A stretch of DNA of 20,000 bases. Source: Mesostigma viride. Lineage: Eukaryota > Streptophyta > Mesostigmatophyceae > Mesostigmatales > Mesostigmataceae. Under the pieces are notes generated by a model that was given only the letters and a program-made list of their open reading frames with translations, was not told the DNA's origin and did not search any database. The position numbers were made by a program, and so were the translations under genes. Location of the stretch: positions 1-20,000 of the forward strand of contig RPFO01000310.1 of the NCBI GenBank assembly GCA_009746045.1, in the 5' to 3' direction. This document shows, piece after piece, positions 1-11,145 of the stretch (its first letter is position 1; every line of letters begins with the position of its first letter).

Positions 1-199
1 GCCCTGGAGCAATACAAGAGACAACCAGCGAGGCCAAACTCGGGAGAATCCGACCATGGTTCAGTCGAGGAATTGGCACTACAACCCGCGGTAAAGTTCT
101 GGCTCACTTGCTTTTTTTTGTATGCAGATGACGGCACTGCCAGCCGGAGACGAAGTGACGCTCGTTGAAGCCAGTCATTTTCAGACCGACTGCGCGACT
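1..199. other. unassigned left edge with a dispersed 12-mer
   Basis: No gene is supported here. The 12-mer GAGACAACCAGC at 18-29 recurs exactly at 16488-16499 and 19707-19718. Short open frames on both strands lack codon bias, family similarity or splice context, and they run into the repeat block that starts near 200. Confidence 0.5.
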
Positions 200-790
200 G
201 GTTGTGGGATACACGTCCTGGTTGTCGGATGGGTTCCTTGTTGTAGGGATACTTGTTCCCGTTGTGGGACTGCAACGTTCACTGGATCTGTCAGGCACAC
301 TTGTTTCGCTAGGTGCTGGCGGGAGAGAATGCACTGTTTGAAGATTGTGTCTCCTTGGGAAAGCACTACGTCCGTTGTGTCCGTGCGGTGTAGCGATAAG
401 GTCTGTTTATTCTCTTGTGTTGCATATCCGTGTCTCCTAGTGTGGGAAATCGCGTTCCTGGTGTGCTGAGACGCGTTCGCTCACAGGTTCGTGGGATAGG
501 CGTCGATTGCATCATGTCAGTATTTGGGCACACGTGCAACAGCATCGGGTCAGGGATAACACGTTCTGGTGTGGGAACCACGTTCCTGTTTTGAGGGAAA
601 CCGAACGTTCCTACTTCAGAGACCGTATGCGGATGACATACAAACGTGTTCTATAGTTGTGGGGAAACACGTTCGGGGGGGGGGAAATACGCAGCGTGGC
701 TAAGTTGTGGGGAGGAGGAGGGAGTCGCTAGGGGAAAGGCGAAGGTTTGTTGGGAATGGTTCCTCGGTTGTGGGAAGTCCCGTGTCGCTG
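200..790. repeat. degenerate GTTGTGGGA-type tandem repeat
   Basis: A loosely conserved unit of about 20-27 bases runs through this stretch. Its two halves read roughly GTTGTGGGA and ACACGTTCCTG, with many substitutions and indels. The clearest copies follow one another at about 200-285, with others near 440, 560, 655 and 765. The open frames on both strands here follow the repeat and have no other support. A run of G near 676-685 interrupts one copy. Confidence 0.6.
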
Positions 791-889
791 CGGTGACATA
801 CTAGTTTGGAATGTGTTCCTGTGCCAAAATAATAAAGGGGCACGGGCAAGGGAATAGTAGTAGGGGGCCTCGGGTAATAACGTAGACAC

Positions 890-2130
890 ACAACACCTAA
901 CGTTAGTAAAAGAAGGCACTAACGTTAGCAAGGGGGCTGGCACTGACAGTAGATACCGGCACTAACGACGTGCACTAACGTTAGCAGGGGGCACGGGCAC
1001 TAACATTAGAAAGAAGGGTTCACGACAGCTGACGTAGTAAAGGGGCAACGGGCACAAAACGATAACAGAGGGGTGTGGGAATAAGGCTCCTATGGAGAGG
1101 CATTAACGATATCAGGGGGGGAGACGGAGCACTTACGTTAGCAGAGGGGTGTGGGACTAATGTTAAGCAAAGGGAGGGGGGGGCACTAACGTTAGCCGAA
1201 GGGGCTGGGCACTAACGTGTCACGGGGGCAAGGCACTAACGATGAGCAGAGGGGGTGTGGGAATCTAGATGTTAGCAAAGCAGGAGGGGGCAACTAAACG
1301 TTGCCGAGGGGCTGGGTCACTGACGTAAGTAAACAGGGGACGGCACTAAACAGTTGAGCGAGAGGGGAACGGGTCATTAACGTTAGGTAAAGCGGGGCAC
1401 GGGCACGTAATGATGTAGCAGAGGGGTCTGGACACTAACGTTAGTAAGGGGCACGGGCACTAAACGATAGCAGATGGGGGTGGTGGGAATAAAGTTAGTG
1501 AAGGGGGGTGGGCATTAACCGATAGCAGGGGGGGGGAGGGGCTACTTTACGTTGCAGAGGGCTGTGGGAACTAATGATTAGACAAAGGAGGGGGGCAGTA
1601 CACGTTAGCCGGAGAGGGGGCTGGGCACTAAAGTTAGTAAAAGGGGCAACCGGGCACTAACTGATAGCAGAGGGGTGTGGAACTAATGTTTTAGCAAAGG
1701 GAGGCGGGGGGCACTACGTAGCCGGAGGGGTGCCTGGGGCACTAACGGGTTAGTAAAGGGCAGCGGGCACTAACTGATAGCAGAACGGGGGTCGTGGGAA
1801 TTAAAGTTTATTAGCCAAGAGGCGGGAAATAATATGTAGAGGGGGGGGCCGCTACGCGTTAGCAGACTGGGGCGCACGTATGCACTAACGTTAGTTAAAG
1901 GGGCCGGGCACTAACGCTAGCAGAGGGGGTGTGGGAATAAGTTAGTGGGGGGGTGGGCATTAACGATTGCCAACGGGGGGATGGGCACTTACAAACGTTA
2001 GCACGAGGGGTGTGGAACTAATGTTATGCAAAGGAGGGGGGGCAACAACGTTAGCAGAGGGGCGCTGGGCACTAACGTTACAGAAGGGGCTGGGCACTAA
2101 GTTGCAGAGGGGTGTGGTAATTGACGTTAG
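890..2130. repeat. G-rich satellite with TAACGTTA core
   Basis: Several dozen degenerate copies of a unit of about 25-35 bases are present. Each combines CACTAACGTTAGCA, which contains the palindrome TAACGTTA, with a G-rich segment such as GAGGGGTGTGGGA or GGGGCACGGG. Copies near 899, 921, 977, 1187, 1437, 1890 and 2084 keep the core almost intact. Neighbouring copies differ by many single-base indels, mainly in G runs. The plus strand is strongly G-rich and could form G-quadruplexes. No coding frame survives. The array ends abruptly at a fragment of the next minisatellite family (2138-2180). Confidence 0.8.
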
Positions 2131-2137
2131 GGCACGC

Positions 2138-2180
2138 ACTGCCGGCAGTTACCCACTCCCTGTGATGATTGCATGGATGG
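2138..2180 (+). repeat. solitary diverged copy of the 69/82 bp minisatellite unit
   Basis: This fragment carries CACTGCCGGCAGT followed by the CTCCCTGTGATGATTGCATG segment, which matches the units of the array that begins about 600 bases downstream. It has accumulated changes (an extra C in the TTACCCACTCC part) and sits directly at the edge of the G-rich satellite. Confidence 0.7.
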
Positions 2181-2760
2181 CTTGTGGGGTTGGGCATTAA
2201 TTAAGTAATTAATTAAAATCATAGCTCTCCGTGGGGAGCATTGTAACAATACCCTGAGAAAAGCGGGCATCTATGGGTTTGTAATACAATCAGGGCACAA
2301 ACTGCAGGTGGTAGGATGTACAACTATCACCTGCTCTGTGTGCACTAGGTGTACCGCACCTCCATTGGTGGTTCATGCCTCCTAATCCAAAGCACAGGCC
2401 CAGGGGGGGGCTTGAGGAGAGGGCCTAGAAGGCCTGCATGACATATGGGGTGAGGTATGTGCTAGCTAGTAAGTAGGGTAACACATGGCCTCTCAGCAGG
2501 GAGTAACTCCTGATGGCAAGCATGAACTCGAAATTGCTAGGCATTGCAAGGGCGGGTTGGGCCCGTCACGTACATAAGGCATACAGTGGCCAGTCAACTG
2601 AAGCTTCTAGTCCTATCCACTAACTGTATATATCTACCTAGGCTGGGTGGCTGGGTTGGGGCTGGGGCGTGCAGGTGGTCGCCCGCAGGATGCTTGTGGG
2701 CGATCGTAGATGTCCGCCCCTTCAGTAGACCGGCTTCTGCCCCGCCGTCTGCCGAAGCTT
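2181..2760. other. intergenic stretch between two repeat arrays
   Basis: I see no gene here. The stretch opens with an AT-rich run built on TTAATTAA (2193-2216). That is followed by the 12-mer CTCCGTGGGGAG at 2227-2238, which recurs at 9204-9215, also just after an AT-rich repeat. Open frames entering from the right are extensions of frames through the minisatellite. Confidence 0.5.
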
Positions 2761-2777
2761 GGTTGTGGCATGGGGTA

Positions 2778-3400
2778 GCACTGCCGGCAGTTACCACTCC
2801 TTGTGATGACTGCATGTCCCCGGCTTGTGTGTTCTTGCATGGCGTGGCACTGCCGGCAGTTACCACTCCTTGTGATGACTCCATGTCCCCTTGACGCAAG
2901 GACGGCTTGTGGGGTCTTGCATGGCGTGGCACTGCCGGCAGTCACCACTCCTTGTGATGACTCCATGTCCCCTTGACGCAAGGACGGCTTGTGGGGTCTT
3001 GCATGGCGTGGCACTGCCGGCAGTCACCACTCCTTGTGATGACTGCATGTCCCCGGCTTGTGTGTTCTTGCATGGCGTGGCACTGCCGGCAGTTACCACT
3101 CCTTGTGATGACTCCATGTCCCCTTGACGCAAGGACGGCTTGTGGGGTCTTGCATGGCGTGGCACTGCCGGCAGTCACCACTCCTTGTGATGACTGCATG
3201 TCCCCGGCTTGTGTGTTCTTGCATGGGGTGGCACTGCCGGCAGTTACCACTCCTTGTGATGACTGCATGTCCCCTTGACGCAAGGACGGCTTGTGGGTCT
3301 TGCATGGCGTGGCACTGCCGGCAGTCACCACTCCTTGTGATGACTGCATGTCCCCGGCTTGTGTGTTCTTGCATGGGGTGGCACTGCCGGCAGTTACCAC
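2778..3400 (+). repeat. minisatellite with alternating 69 and 82 bp units
   Basis: Nine copies begin with GCACTGCCGGCAGT at about 2778, 2847, 2929, 3011, 3080, 3162, 3231, 3312 and 3381. The spacings are 69, 82, 82, 69, 82, 69, 81 and 69. Long units carry an extra segment containing TTGACGCAAGGACG, while short units lack it, so most of the array has a 151 bp higher-order period. Every unit contains the perfect palindrome ACTGCCGGCAGT. Because 82 is not a multiple of three, frames shift between units, and the overlapping open frames on both strands are by-products of the repeat. Confidence 0.9.
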
Positions 3401-3411
3401 TCCCAGTAGCT

Positions 3412-4085
3412 ACCAGCAAGTTACGAACACAGGACCTCCCTAAATCTAGTATCAAGTAACGTTATTTCCCCGTTTCGACGAACTTGGTCCATTCACATTT
3501 ATAGCGGTGAATCAATTGTCACACCTTGCTCAGGCAAAGTGCGCCAAGTCCTACAGCATGTCTCCCCATGTCATTCACTTAAATAAGGAAGGGAAATGTA
3601 AAGCCATGCATCGTGAAGCCGTATGAAAGGGCATTAATTAATTAAAGGGCATAACCACCCAAATAATCAAGTTGGTACGTATAGTGTCAACCATGCGTGT
3701 CAGCCGTGCGTCGGTGTCTTCCGAAAACTATACAGCATATCAAGGAGACAACCATATAGTCATGCTTGATCAACCACCGCAAATTGAAACGCAAATTGAA
3801 AAATAATGTATCACAGGCTCAACCGGAACTCCCGATCAACACGTCAGTACCACCCTCTGTAGGCAAGTCCATATCGAACGGACGTAACGCCACTGAGAGA
3901 CGGCGTAACTAACAAAGATAACCCGCCCCCCCCGCCCCCAACAGGTAGGGAGCCCCTTGCAGCAGTAGAGAGGACCACGATAAAAACAAAGTAAGATAGC
4001 GGGTAATCATGAAGTAGACCTACGCATCCCATGACTATGCCACCACCAATTAGCTTCCCATTACGCAGTGAGAGTTACGTCATCT
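3412..4085. other. no gene recognised
   Basis: The stretch holds AT-rich motifs (TTAATTAATTAA near 3632), a C-rich run near 3924-3939 and a variant of the dispersed GAGACAACCA motif at 3745-3753. No frame here has codon bias, a family motif or a convincing exon structure. Confidence 0.45.
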
Positions 4086-4175
4086 GGTGGGATTCGACCG
4101 ACTAGCCAATCGGTGCAGGGGCTTACCACCTCCATCAATTGAGCCACCTCCCCCCAATGGTGGTTCCCCTGACTG
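4085..4175 (-). repeat. tRNA-like internal promoter pair, possible SINE head
   Basis: On the minus strand TGGCTCAATTG (4146-4136) fits a pol III A box. GGTCGAATCC (4099-4090) fits a B box that lacks one T of the usual GGTTCGA core. The starts of the two boxes lie 47 bases apart, close to tRNA spacing. The D and T stems do not pair well enough for a functional tRNA, so a tRNA-derived SINE or a decayed tRNA is more likely. No poly(A) tail, target duplication or second copy was found in the window. Confidence 0.3.
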
Positions 4176-4302
4176 CCTGGAGGGCGGCTTGCCGGGGCGG
4201 ACGGCATCCAAGGCAGGACTCCCACCACGAACAATTACACTCCCACTTGGTAGTGAGTAGGCCAACTAATGATAACACACACAAAGGATGCACACTACAT
4301 AC

Positions 4303-4440
4303 CGGAGCACCCTCATAGGCGTGCGCAGGGCGGGTCTACAACCCTCTACCCTACACTCCATCGCTGTGCAAGTTGCCACGTTTTTCTCAATAAAAGCTCC
4401 ATAGAGGCCCTTTAGTGCTGGACATCTGTATCGGTATCGG
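4303..4440 (-). CDS. possible isolated exon, Cys-containing, unrecognised
   Basis: On the minus strand an open frame runs from an acceptor-like ATACAG at about 4441 to a donor-like CTCCG|GTATGT at about 4303, entering and leaving in phase 2. It would encode about 45 residues, including ATCTAMECRVEGCRPALR. The phase does not match the phase-1 small exons just upstream at 4583-4973, so it may belong to another transcript or be chance. No family is recognised. Confidence 0.15.
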
Positions 4441-4527
4441 GAATGGGTTAACACAACCGCGAGCAACTCTTCTTCAGCACTTGAGCCACAGGAGGATGTC
4501 CCACAGGTCGCGCTCGTTCGTCCCACG

Positions 4528-5487
4528 TCAGGTGTGGCGGTGTCTTCCCGGTATACCTTCTCCTTCTACCTCTAGGTCAGGGCCTGCATGCATACAAAGG
4601 AAGACAAGAAGATATTATCGGACTTGGGAACATGCCAAACACGCCCCTGGTAATAAACCCACATTCTGCTAAGCGTATGTGTGTGCCATTCTTGACATAT
4701 GTAAATTAACAAAAAAAAGTATACCTTACCGAGACTACCAAACCGAGAACCGATCGACATCATGTGTGGGTGCATGGTCATGTGTATTGGACAATTTGTG
4801 TGTGATTTCCTGTGAGCAAAAATATATGGCCATGTACAAAAAAGCAATCCGGCATGTAGTTCAGGTAGAGAACAACTTAAAAAAACTTAAATGATACTAC
4901 AATCAAATGCGAACAAATCAACAACATTGTTAGGTTGTTATTCATGTGTATAAAACATACATCACGATTCACCTGTCAAGTCCTCAATGCAGGTCCGGGC
5001 ATCTTCCAGAACACCAAGAGAGGAGCTTTGACCTCCCACCATGACGTCACGGTCTGCATGCATTCACAAAAAGACATTTATTTCCAAGGTTTTTATGTAA
5101 ATTAGTTTAATGCAGTAGTAGATTCCTCAAAACCCGGCCTCTCCCCCAAGTTATAGATTTACTACCTCGCTAGTTTCTCAAAGCTGGCCTATCTCACGTT
5201 ACCATAAATAGGTCCCAAGCGATCCCGAGCGTCATGTGAGCAAAACCATGTGGTAAAGACTTAAGGCGCATGTGTGTGTCCATGTCATTGCTTAATTAAC
5301 AAGTGGGTATGTGTTTATCTTCACAGCAAGTAAATGTATGCGTGTTTGTTTTAAAACGCATATGGCATGTCGTCAGCGATCCCACAAGCCTGGGGCAAGA
5401 TTCTCACCTGTTAATTAACGCTCTCTCTGGTATCAGGCATTCCACCCCCTGCAGGAGTGCTTGGGCCTCCCTCCATGGTGTTAGGGA
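4528..5487 (-). CDS. three related small 3' exons of the transposase locus (terminal or cassette exons)
   Basis: Three segments on the minus strand each begin right after a pyrimidine-rich tract ending TGCATGCAG. They start at 5487, 5053 and 4583. All are open in the frame expected after a phase-1 junction. The first reads PNTMEGGPSTPAGGG and ends in TAA at 5411. The second is 81 bases (5053-4973), contains DVMVGGQSSSLGVLEDA and ends at CAG|GTGAAT, so it enters and leaves in phase 1. The third reads PDLEVEGEG and ends in TGA at 4528. The preceding exon has a matching phase-1 donor, AATG|GTGAGC, at 5636. Spacings of 434 and 470 bases suggest old tandem duplication of an exon plus its intron. 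The products would be alternative C-termini of the transposase-like protein. This is inference from splice signals and phase only. Confidence 0.3.
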
Positions 5488-5603
5488 CTGCATGCACAAA
5501 AAAAAAAAAACAATGGCATTGTCAACTTGTTGTGATGTACTTGTTAGGGTAAACCGCAATCAATACAACATGCACATGCTCATATTGACTTCATTATTAG
5601 AAT

Positions 5604-8600
5604 CTAGAGCGGCTTATTTAAGTTGTATGGCTCACCATTCATCGGTTGTCGTGGTAAATTCTCTGAGAGCTTCTGTCGAAACCCAGCCCTCCGTTTTGAA
5701 GGTGCATTGGAGGCAGCATGGGTTGACGTCAGCTCCGGCATGTCCACTTCGTCCTTCTTCCGTTTGGCACTGCCTTTGTTGCATGCTCGCAAAACCACAG
5801 GGTCTTGTTGAATCGGCTTAGAGCCCGCTCTTCCCGAAAATTCATTTCCTTCGGCAATCGGCACAACTGTGCTCTCAGTCAAGATCCTACAACTTTCTAC
5901 AAAAGACGCTAACAAAACTTTTGCGGCCGTTTCCTTGGCAGTCAAGGAAGCCATCCTCCATGCCTGCGGTTCAGGAGTAAAGTGGAACGACACATGCATT
6001 GTGGTACATTGTGGACAACATGCAGGCAATCACATTCAAGCCGATGTCAACGTGAGTTAAGTTATCTCTACCCCCCAACACAAAAAGATTGAAGGCCAGG
6101 TACCAAATCTGTGCACATCTAGTCTTTGGCAAAAAGAATGCAGCATATTTACCTGCATGGCTCCGTCAAATGCATTCAATAGTCGCACTTCCAGCTCCTT
6201 GTCGTTGGGTTCAGCTGGCAGTGAGTCATCTTCATGCGGAAAGCGATCACCCTCCTCGTCAGGTAAGGGCTCCATGTCGCTGACGTCCATGACGTGACCG
6301 TCATCGTGTTGATCTGTGGGATACTTGGACATTTCTTCCTTGACAAATTCCAACTCATCAACAAACACTTGGAAAACTTTCCCACGAGGAACACCAAATG
6401 TGGCGCGTCTGCGCAATAATACATCCAAGTTCTCGTGAGTGCACACATTGTGGAAAAGTAATGATGCAATAAAATGGCAACAAACTTTGCCTGTATGTGC
6501 TGTCAAGCATGTACATCCAAGAGGGTCTTGTAAGCTCCGAAATGTCACTTTCACCTTGTCATTACTAGTTGCCGCAGAGAGCACTTCGCAAACCCCTTCA
6601 CAAGCGTTGTCTACATGCGTTACAACGGTGGGAAGCAGTTCCTTGGCAACTTCTGCAGCAGCCCCTTCATTCTTGTACAAATTCCTGTTGATGTAACTAC
6701 CGTGATCTTTCACCAATTGATCATCCTTCATGTATTTCAAGGCGATCAGTAATCGATATATCACCAAATCTAGCCTTTGTCTGCCTTGGCCCCACATCCA
6801 TTGGCTTTTCAATTTACGATGATAGCTTTCCAACAGATTGTTAGTATCATGCCCACCATAGTCAGCATGCCGAAATGCATGAGCCCAATGTGGAAAGCTC
6901 TTCCCCCATTCCTTCTTGACATAGGTGATGAATGCTGGTTGACGGCCCTCCCACTCGACATAAAAGTTTTCAAGCAAATTTTTCACTACTGTAACTATTT
7001 CACTTGGGTTCGTATTAGGATTAACTTGTCCTTTTATGGAATACAACAAAGTTGACAATCCCTTGTATAAGGTGTACCGGTCTTCACGCGACTTCACTTT
7101 CGTAATCACGTTCTTGTACCATGCTCTAGCAACATGCCAACTGCACAAAAATATCTTTACCTCCGCGGGAAAAACCTCCTTGATGGCATTCCTTTCCGAC
7201 TCGGCACAATCCACCATAAATGATTTTGGCATGGGTAAAGCGGATTCAGGATCATCCCACACGGCTTTTAGGAAAGTTTTGTACGAGTTAGTGCTCTCCG
7301 ATGACATGATGCACCAGGCAACCGGGATTCCAGTGCCATGGTCATCTTCCACAAGCAAGGTTGCAAAGTAATATCCAAGGCAAAACATGCCATGGGTACT
7401 ATCCAAAAAAACCATCTTGTCCCCAAACTTGCGCATACAGTCACGTTGCCAACTTGATTGTATGACCATAATAAATGGGCTCGTCTCGTCGTATGTCGGA
7501 CAATTTTTACACTTCTTGCACGTCTCACACTGTTGTGTGCACTGACACTTGCCAATGCGATGGACCTTGCACTTGCCATTTGTGATTTGTTGACACAACG
7601 CACATTCTCTACATGTGGCACACCATTCTGCTGGTTGTGTGCAGTCTTTGCATGTCCTGCATTTTTCGCAAGGCGTTTTGCGCGCTAATACCTGCCATTG
7701 TAAGAAACGAACCATGCCAGCCAACTTTGACGACAAAGACCACTGGAACACACTAGCCGCCTCGGACGAGCCCAACTTCCATTCACATTCTGTCTTGTTA
7801 CGATGGATATTCACAATGTCGTGTTTGGTCAAATGATAATCGCGGTGTTTCCGCAAGTCGCCATAGTCCGCCGCATGTGCCTCCATTTCAGCACGCCATA
7901 GACGCAACACGGCGGCTGCATCAATGGGCTGGCCTTCCAATAAAAAGGGCAACTCAGTTTTTTGTTGTATGAATGCGCGACACTTAGCACTTAATCGTTG
8001 GCTGCCTTGATAGTTATCCCTAGCGTATAAGCCATGCCCGTGCTGATGCGAAGGTTCTCGAAATGTAATAAAGTAAAATTCAGGCATGTTACAATGCATG
8101 ACCACCCGGAAGGACATCTGGCAACAAGTTGCAATTTTTCCTCGAACACCACATTTACGTGCACGAGGGTTATCGGAAGCCAACTTGGTTTTGTTTTTTT
8201 TTTGTTCGGGACAACGACTGCAACGGTACAGATCGGATGAAACAACCTTCGTAACATGGCTAGCTGCAGGGTTGGCCGAACTGTTATTTTCTTTTTTTTT
8301 CTTAACCCGATGGAGATCAGCACCTGCTCGCTGTCTTTCACCCTCCAAAAAGGCACTGAGCGATGCTTTGGGAATGACAGCAAGCAACAAATGAGACCTT
8401 ATTCTGATACCCTCCCCATCCTTGCTATCCCGTGCCATGTTATTCGTTACCCTCACCAGTTGTAGATCGTCAAAGGATATGGTCGGTTTGCCTTCAAGAT
8501 CTTCATACCATCGTGCTTCGTTGACAAGGAAGTTCCGCGCTTCGGCAGTGTCCGAATATGGGTCGATGTCGTCCTTGACATTATCAAACTGGGTAAAAGG

Positions 8601-8609
8601 CAAGGTGTC
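5604..8609 (-). CDS. MULE-type transposase, core and C-terminal exons
   Basis: The main exon runs 8609-6153 after an acceptor GTGGCAG. The first codons are GAC ACC TTG with no ATG, and an in-frame TGA lies just upstream, so translation starts in an earlier exon. Numbering from that TTG, a possible zinc region (C128, C131, C151, C160, H186-H190) comes first. A cluster of 15 Cys, mostly CxxC, occupies about 312-368. The MULE DDE core has D401 in VFLDSTHGMF, D465 in FMVDCAESE, C487-H490 in CSWH and E592 in NNLLESYHRKLK. A SWIM finger lies at C697-T-C699 to C708-C-H710. A donor CAG|GTAAAT after residue 817 joins in phase 0 to the acceptor CCGCAG and exon 5963-5604, which encodes 119 residues with a basic KRKKDEVD stretch and ends in TAG. 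The Cys cluster is unlike the MULEs I know. All catalytic residues and both zinc motifs are intact. A domesticated, FAR1-like regulator is the main alternative. Confidence 0.85.
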
Positions 8610-8612
8610 CTG

Positions 8613-9460
8613 CCACGCTCACAAGGTAAATATCCCATGTTTATTGTCAAACACGACACGAACAACCAAACAACAAGAGAGAGGGTGATTACATATTCTC
8701 ACAATGTATTCATGGGATGACTTAACAACATCTGACAACCATATTATTAATATCCAAGACTTGTGTATACACGACTCCTAAAAATCTCGACGATGCTTAG
8801 TCATAACGTGCTACTACATAGAATTATAATTATTGGTTTGCTGGCCAGGTCCGCCTTCTCCCGTGGTCGTTTGTTGTGCGTTTGAGCCCTAGAGAGTCAT
8901 GGGATCTGCTTGCATTGAAGCATATTAGTCGAGTTTATACTATTGGTTCCTTCTTTTTTGCTAGTGAGGATTATTGAGTTGTTGATAGTGTATAAGATGC
9001 TTTGGTACTGTGCTTGACCTTGCAAGTGCCTTCTACGGGTGCTGTATGCCCCAACGGCTCTAGCTAGTTATATAGTTATTATATACCATGACCTGTTGTC
9101 TCATACAATAGAAATGGGTTGGAGGATGCATGCGTGGCTTCAATATTTTGAGCCACATTAAATTAAATTAAATTAAATTAAATTAAATTAAATTATAACA
9201 TGCCTCCGTGGGGAGATCATGTAGCACATACTCCTTGATGGGGGGAGGAGGAGCCACATTGGTATTGGAAAACTAACCCGCAGCACGGATCGCGATCTCC
9301 GTGCTAACATCATAATTCACGCGAAAACTTTCCCGCCCTATTTGCAATTCTACCACATTCTCATGCCGATTTTGTACCATGATCGAGTTAAACTCATGAT
9401 CGAAAATCTGCACACACAAGTACGGTTCATCAAACAAACAAAATGATGTGGCAAGTGTAC
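8613..9460. other. probable intron or spacer of the transposase locus
   Basis: I see no coding exon here. It contains the (ATTAA)n microsatellite at 9157-9196, the hairpin-forming 12-mer CTCCGTGGGGAG at 9204-9215, and a short palindrome GAGTTAAACTC flanked by direct CATGATCG repeats near 9377-9402. If the exon model is right, this is the intron between the 75 bp acidic exon and the transposase exon. Confidence 0.4.
9157..9196 (+). repeat. (ATTAA)8 microsatellite
   Basis: Eight uninterrupted pentamer copies are seen directly. It lies in non-coding sequence. Confidence 0.95.

Positions 9461-11145
<1,685 letters not shown>

Noticed and set aside
2778-3400. CRISPR-like regular repeats
   Set aside because: The whole unit is conserved, with no unique spacers. 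The unit length alternates and the setting is a eukaryotic genome with introns.
2544-3459. Overlapping open frames of 78-152 codons on both strands
   Set aside because: They run through the 69/82 bp minisatellite, repeat the same peptides in shifting order, and 82-base units change the frame. No start context, splice structure or family supports them.
4085-4160. Functional tRNA gene
   Set aside because: The B box lacks a base and the D and T arms do not pair properly, so only a tRNA-like relic or SINE is reported.
6057-6153. Transposase C-terminus reading past residue 817 to the stop at 6057
   Set aside because: The reading crosses a good donor CAG|GTAAAT, and the last 31 residues look non-coding. 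Splicing to 5963 restores an open, basic C-terminal exon in phase 0.
8601-8603. TTG as start codon of the transposase
   Set aside because: The codon is not ATG, an in-frame TGA lies just upstream, and an acceptor GTGGCAG precedes GAC ACC TTG, so an upstream exon is the better explanation.
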